The notes beneath the pieces are model-generated. The model was not told where the DNA came from. It saw only the letters and a list, made by a program, of their open reading frames with translations, and did no database searches. From assembly GCA_015222115.1 (NCBI GenBank), contig JADFUO010000292.1:1-10930 (forward strand): DNA of 10,930 nucleotides, read 5' to 3'. This stretch comes from Bacteroidota bacterium. GTDB taxonomy: Bacteria > Bacteroidota > Bacteroidia > Bacteroidales > JADFUO01. Below, piece by piece: positions 7,153 to 10,930 of this stretch (its first letter is position 1; each line of letters starts with the position of its first letter). The position numbers and the translations under genes were made by a program.

Positions 7153-9399
7153 TTATATTGGTGATTCAGATACACGGCTTAACCGGATGATCTTTTTTAT
7201 TTGCTTGATTTCTTTAAGTTTATTAATTAACTCATTCAGGTTTTGTGTATCATGGACGTATATCATCAGGGTTGCTTCAATATAATCTTCCGAACTTTCT
7301 ACGTGTAATGAGCGAATATTTAATTTTAGCTGAAATGAAACAATATTTGTTATCTTGTTAATAAAACCAATACTATCAATTGCTTTGATTTTAATTCCGG
7401 CTAAAAATGCAATTTTATCTTTTTTCCTCCATTTTGCTTTAATAATTTGGTTTGCATAGCGCGACATAAATTGTATTGCCTTCGGGCAGTTAGTCCTGTG
7501 GATCTGAATAGGTTCATTTAATGATATTAGTCCGATAATATCATCCCCGGGTATAGGATTACAACAAGATGAAATAATATAATCCAATTTACTAATATTC
7601 CCTTCCAAGAGTATAGATTTCGGTTTGTTTTTAATTTTTTCCATTATTGTTTCTGACAAGGATTCTGCTTTTTGAATTTTAGGTTTTGTAAAGGGAAGTT
7701 TTATATATTGTAACCAACTACTTAATTCAGGGTTTTGCAAACTGTTTTTTACTTCTTTGTATCCAATATTGCCTTTTGCAATAAAATAAAACAGATCAAT
7801 TGAACTTGGTAAATTTATATTTTCCTGCAGTTTGCTGATATTATGTTTTGTAAACTCAATATTAAGCTGATTAAAAATCTTTTCAAGTTTTTTTTCACCT
7901 TCTTTTTTAAAGGTTTTTCTATTTTTTTTGATGGCTGCTTTTATCCGTGATTTGGCACGTGCGGTTACAACAAAACTAAACCACTTTTCTTTTGGCACCT
8001 GAGTTTTAGATGTGATTATTTCAACCTGATCACTATTTTTTAATTTATGATGTAGCGGAACCAATTTATGATTTACTTTTGCAGCTATACTATTGTTACC
8101 GATTTGTGTATGAATACTATATGCAAAATCAAGTGCTGTTGAGCCATTTGGCAAACTTTTTAATTCACCTCTGGGAGTAAAAATATAAATCTCATCTGAA
8201 AACAGGTTCATTTTAAAGTCACTCAGAAAATCAAGAGCATTTTCTTCGTTACTCTTGAGCAGTTCTGTAATATTTTTCATCCATTCGTCCAAGCCACTTT
8301 CCCTGTTTTGATATGATTTAAATTTCCAGTGGGCTGCATAGCCTCTCTCAGCAATTTCATTCATACGGGTTGTCATGATTTGTACTTCAACCCATTTACC
8401 TGTCTGGCTCATAACTGTAGTATGAAGAGCCTCATATCCGTTGGCTTGAGGAATGGATATCCAGTCACGTAATTTTTGGGGATTAGGGCGATAGTGATCG
8501 GATACGATTGAATAAACTTTCCAGCAATCATTTTTTTCAGATTCAATTGGTGTGTCAATAATTATTCTAACTGCAAAAATGTTAAATATTTCTTCAAAAA
8601 GAATTTCTTTTTTCTTCATTTTTTCCCAGATAGAATATATTGAGCTGTAATGTGGTTCAATCCGGTATTTAATGCCTTGTTTAATGAAATCTATTTTAAG
8701 GGGATAAGTAAATTTATTTATAAACCTTGTACGTTGTTTTGAAGTTTTTTTAATTTTTTTTGAGATTGTAGAATAAATATCAGGTTCTGTATATTTTAAT
8801 GAAAGGTCTTCGAGTTCACTTTTAATGGCATCCAATCCAAGTCTGTTAGCTAAAGGGGCATATAAATATAAGGTTTCAGAAGCAATTTTCAGTTGTTTTT
8901 CCTTGGACATAATGTCGGATGTTCTCATGTTGTGGAGGCGGTCGGCTAATTTTATCAAGATTACCCGTGTATCTTCCGACATTGTATGCAATATTTTTCT
9001 AAAATTCTCAGCTTGCATTGAAGGAGTTGAATAATCAGATATTTCCTTAATTTTGGTGAGTCCGTCAATAATTTTTGCCGCTTCTTCACCAAAAGAATTC
9101 TTTATATCCGATAAAGTATAATCAGTATCCTCAACTACATCATGAAGTAAAGCACAAATTATTGAGGTGATTCCTAATCCGATTTCTCCGGCAGCAATTC
9201 GGGCAACATCAAGTGGATGGTAAATATACGGTTCACCCGTTTTACGGCGCATATCCTTATGAGCTTCAACAGCCATGTTAAATGCTTTGCGTATCAACTG
9301 CCTGCTTTTGGGGGTTTTATGAACATGTAAAGCCCTTAACAAATTCCTGTATCGCTTTAATATTTCTTTTTTTTCTATTTCAGGATCAGGAGTGTACAT
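7153..9399 (-). CDS. RelA/SpoT-family (p)ppGpp enzyme, hydrolase intact, synthetase residues altered
   Basis: This 748-residue long RSH protein controls the alarmone (p)ppGpp. The HD hydrolase domain (about 35-200) is intact: RRKTGEPYIYHP with His61, HDVVED (86-91), and Asp153/Asn157 in LADRLHN. The synthetase domain (about 230-365) is recognisable by SIYSIW, FAVRII, NGYEALHTT and EVQI. However, the GRxK motif before SIYS reads PHYS (249-252), the Asp of IYDL is Asn273, the Lys of PKxN is Gln318, and the Arg of QIRT is Met342. Glu338 and His326 remain. A TGS domain covers about 402-465. A CC/zinc-finger-like region has Cys612, Cys613, His634 and Cys638, and an ACT-like domain occupies 664-740. 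The pattern predicts a SpoT-like, hydrolase-dominant enzyme, probably with a separate synthetase elsewhere in the genome. ATG at 9399 gives the full family length. The gene is divergent from the surface protein gene at 9573. Confidence 0.93.
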   Translation of the reverse strand: MYTPDPEIEKKEILKRYRNLLRALHVHKTPKSRQLIRKAFNMAVEAHKDMRRKTGEPYIYHPLDVARIAAGEIGLGITSIICALLHDVVEDTDYTLSDIKNSFGEEAAKIIDGLTKIKEISDYSTPSMQAENFRKILHTMSEDTRVILIKLADRLHNMRTSDIMSKEKQLKIASETLYLYAPLANRLGLDAIKSELEDLSLKYTEPDIYSTISKKIKKTSKQRTRFINKFTYPLKIDFIKQGIKYRIEPHYSSIYSIWEKMKKKEILFEEIFNIFAVRIIIDTPIESEKNDCWKVYSIVSDHYRPNPQKLRDWISIPQANGYEALHTTVMSQTGKWVEVQIMTTRMNEIAERGYAAHWKFKSYQNRESGLDEWMKNITELLKSNEENALDFLSDFKMNLFSDEIYIFTPRGELKSLPNGSTALDFAYSIHTQIGNNSIAAKVNHKLVPLHHKLKNSDQVEIITSKTQVPKEKWFSFVVTARAKSRIKAAIKKNRKTFKKEGEKKLEKIFNQLNIEFTKHNISKLQENINLPSSIDLFYFIAKGNIGYKEVKNSLQNPELSSWLQYIKLPFTKPKIQKAESLSETIMEKIKNKPKSILLEGNISKLDYIISSCCNPIPGDDIIGLISLNEPIQIHRTNCPKAIQFMSRYANQIIKAKWRKKDKIAFLAGIKIKAIDSIGFINKITNIVSFQLKLNIRSLHVESSEDYIEATLMIYVHDTQNLNELINKLKEIKQIKKIIRLSRVSESPI

Positions 9400-9572
9400 G
9401 TATTCTTTATAATTAATAAATTAAAAAATATTGGTATCTATTCAGATTAGAATTAACAAAATTAAGTAAAATCAGAATAGAAATAATTAAAAAATGATAT
9501 TATTTAAAATAATCTGTAATAACAATCAAGAATTTTTATAATTTTGGTATAAATTTTGAAACATTCAAAAGA
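9400..9572. promoter_or_regulatory. Divergent AT-rich promoter region
   Basis: This 173-nt gap separates two divergent starts. Each direction has a match to the TAnnTTTG -7 element: TAATTTTG at 9539-9546 (+), 27 nt before the ATG at 9573, and TAATTTTG on the minus strand at 9464-9457, 58 nt before the RelA/SpoT start. Neither has a good TTTG -33 element at the right spacing. No repeats or gene remnants were seen here. Confidence 0.35.
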
Positions 9573-10930
9573 ATGAAAAAAATTTTATTATCAGTAATAA
9601 TATTTTTTACAATTCCTCTTGCTTTTGCAACACATCAAAGGGCAGCAGAAATTATTTACAAGCATATAAATAATCTCACTTATGAAGCAAGAATTATTAC
9701 TTATACAAGAGATAATATTGCAAATGATCAACGTGATTATTTAACTATTGAATGGGGTGACGGAAACTCAGAAGAAATACCAAGGATTATAAAAGACATA
9801 AACGGTGATATGGTTTATAATGAATATTTAGGTACTCACACATATTCAGCTCCCGGAACTTATATACTTTCAATGGAGGACCCAAACAGAAATTATGGAG
9901 TGGTAAATATTCCTAATTCAATAAATGTCCCGATATATGTTGAAAGCGAACTTGTGATAAATCCATTTCTCGGATATAATAGTTCAGTTGTTTTGTTAAA
10001 TAAGCCTATTGATAATGGTTGTGTTAACAAAGTGTTTGTGCATAATCCCGGTGCATTCGATATTGATGGCGATAGTCTCTCATACAAGCTTGTTGAATGC
10101 CGCGGCGCTGAAGGATTAGTGATACCAGGATATACACTTCCTGCTGCTTCACATTTTTTTACTTTAAACCCCCGAACAGGTGATGTTATCTGGGATAGTC
10201 CAATTAGTCAGGGTGAGTTTAATATAGCTTTTTTAATAGAAGAGTGGAGAAACGGAGTGAGGATAGGGTATGTAACACGTGATATGCAAATACAAATCGT
10301 CACTTGTAGTCATGACCCACCTCTTATTGAATGTATTTCAGATACCTGTGTTGAAGCCGGAAGTACACTGGAATTTGATGTTGTTGCTATTGATCCTGAC
10401 GGAAATTATGTAGAACTCACTGCATCCGGAGGGCCCTTTGAGCAAAGTCAAAGTCCGGCATTTATTTCTCCTGACCAAAATCCCGCACCTGATACGGCTG
10501 ATATAATATTTACATGGAATACTGTTTGCAATCATGTTCAAAAATATCCTTATACAGTTACTTTTAAAGCTGAAGATACTGACACGGTAAATCTTGTAAG
10601 CTTTAAAACTGTTAATATTACAGTTATTGGTCCTTCACCAAAAAACCTGTTAGCAGAGGCTTTGGGAAATAAAATCCATTTATCATGGAATAAAAGTGAA
10701 TGTGAAAATGCAAGCGGATATAAAATTTACAGGCGAAACGGCTATTATGGATTTATTCCCGGTTATTGTGAAACAGGTGTTCCTGAATATACTGGTTACG
10801 TTCAAATCCATGAACTAAATAATATTAATGATACTCTTTTTGTTGATGATAATAATGGAAACGGTTTAATACATGGTATTGATTATTGCTATATGGTTAT
10901 TGCAACTTACCCTGACGGAGCAGAAAGTTA
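9573..10930 (+). CDS. Secreted PKD/Ig-like/fibronectin-like surface protein, probable T9SS cargo (3' end outside window)
   Basis: The visible 452 residues are open to the window edge, with no stop. MKKILLSVIIFFTIPLAFA (1-19) is a clear signal peptide, cut before THQRAAEIIY. Residues 20-125 resemble a PKD-type fold: IEWGDGNSEEIPR (59-71) and GTHTYSAPGTYILSMEDPNR (87-106). Residues 126-245 hold a cadherin/Ig-like unit with AFDIDGDSLSYKLV (161-174), GDVIWDSP (203-210) and GEFNIAFLIEEWRNG (214-228). A second Ig-like unit begins near 255 (AIDPDGNYVEL, 272-282). A fibronectin type III-like domain starts near 355 (LLAEALGNKIHLSWNK, 359-374, then SGYKIYRRNG). Cysteines at 150, 176, 245, 254, 259, 319, 377, 399 and 439 suggest disulphides. 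This arrangement is typical of large Bacteroidota proteins whose C-terminus is a gliding-motility-type (CHU_C, type B) sorting domain. That end is not visible, so T9SS export is inferred. The ligand or function is unknown. Confidence 0.85.
   Translation, partial: MKKILLSVIIFFTIPLAFATHQRAAEIIYKHINNLTYEARIITYTRDNIANDQRDYLTIEWGDGNSEEIPRIIKDINGDMVYNEYLGTHTYSAPGTYILSMEDPNRNYGVVNIPNSINVPIYVESELVINPFLGYNSSVVLLNKPIDNGCVNKVFVHNPGAFDIDGDSLSYKLVECRGAEGLVIPGYTLPAASHFFTLNPRTGDVIWDSPISQGEFNIAFLIEEWRNGVRIGYVTRDMQIQIVTCSHDPPLIECISDTCVEAGSTLEFDVVAIDPDGNYVELTASGGPFEQSQSPAFISPDQNPAPDTADIIFTWNTVCNHVQKYPYTVTFKAEDTDTVNLVSFKTVNITVIGPSPKNLLAEALGNKIHLSWNKSECENASGYKIYRRNGYYGFIPGYCETGVPEYTGYVQIHELNNINDTLFVDDNNGNGLIHGIDYCYMVIATYPDGAES

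Noticed and set aside
9893..10541. Minus-strand open frames inside the surface protein gene
   Set aside because: They lie opposite recognisable PKD/Ig-like domains and have no protein-like features of their own.

Overview
This AT-rich window most likely comes from a member of the Bacteroidota. Four observations point there. NusA, IF2, PurA, the Fur-family protein and the RelA/SpoT protein all have Bacteroidota-like sequences. A promoter of the TTTG / TAnnTTTG type lies ahead of nusA. Shine-Dalgarno sequences are weak or absent. A type IX secretion (T9SS) style cargo gene and a decayed T9SS C-terminal domain are both present. No species call is possible from the sequence alone.

Layout. Positions 1-242 hold a hairpin-forming REP-like repeat, a promoter and a terminator-like hairpin in the nusA leader. 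nusA (243-1478, +) and infB (1542-4433, +) follow as an operon. rimP, the usual first gene of this operon, is absent; at most a short tail may survive at 183-215. The convergent gap 4434-5107 has no intact gene. It holds an inverted array of 7-nt repeats, a 5-nt tandem repeat, a 10-nt repeat, and two minus-strand gene remnants. One remnant is a signal peptide start next to a T9SS type A C-terminal domain with a TAG stop; the other looks like the end of an outer-membrane beta-barrel protein.

The minus strand then carries, in transcription order, a RelA/SpoT homologue (9399-7153), a Fur-family regulator (6946-6485) and purA (6397-5108). A perfect 19-bp palindrome with 9-1-9 geometry lies just upstream of the Fur gene and is a candidate autoregulatory operator. 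Divergent from the RelA/SpoT gene, a secreted PKD/Ig-like/fibronectin-like surface protein starts at 9573 (+) and runs off the end of the window.

How the genes fit together. nusA-infB serves transcription elongation and translation initiation. The minus-strand group joins (p)ppGpp metabolism with purine synthesis; PurA is a known (p)ppGpp-inhibited enzyme. The RelA/SpoT protein keeps its hydrolase residues, but several expected synthetase residues are replaced, which suggests a hydrolase-dominant enzyme. I did not find a clearly new multi-gene system. The strongest leads are this altered RelA/SpoT protein, the palindrome at the Fur gene, the leader hairpin and missing rimP ahead of nusA, and the decayed, repeat-filled convergent gap.
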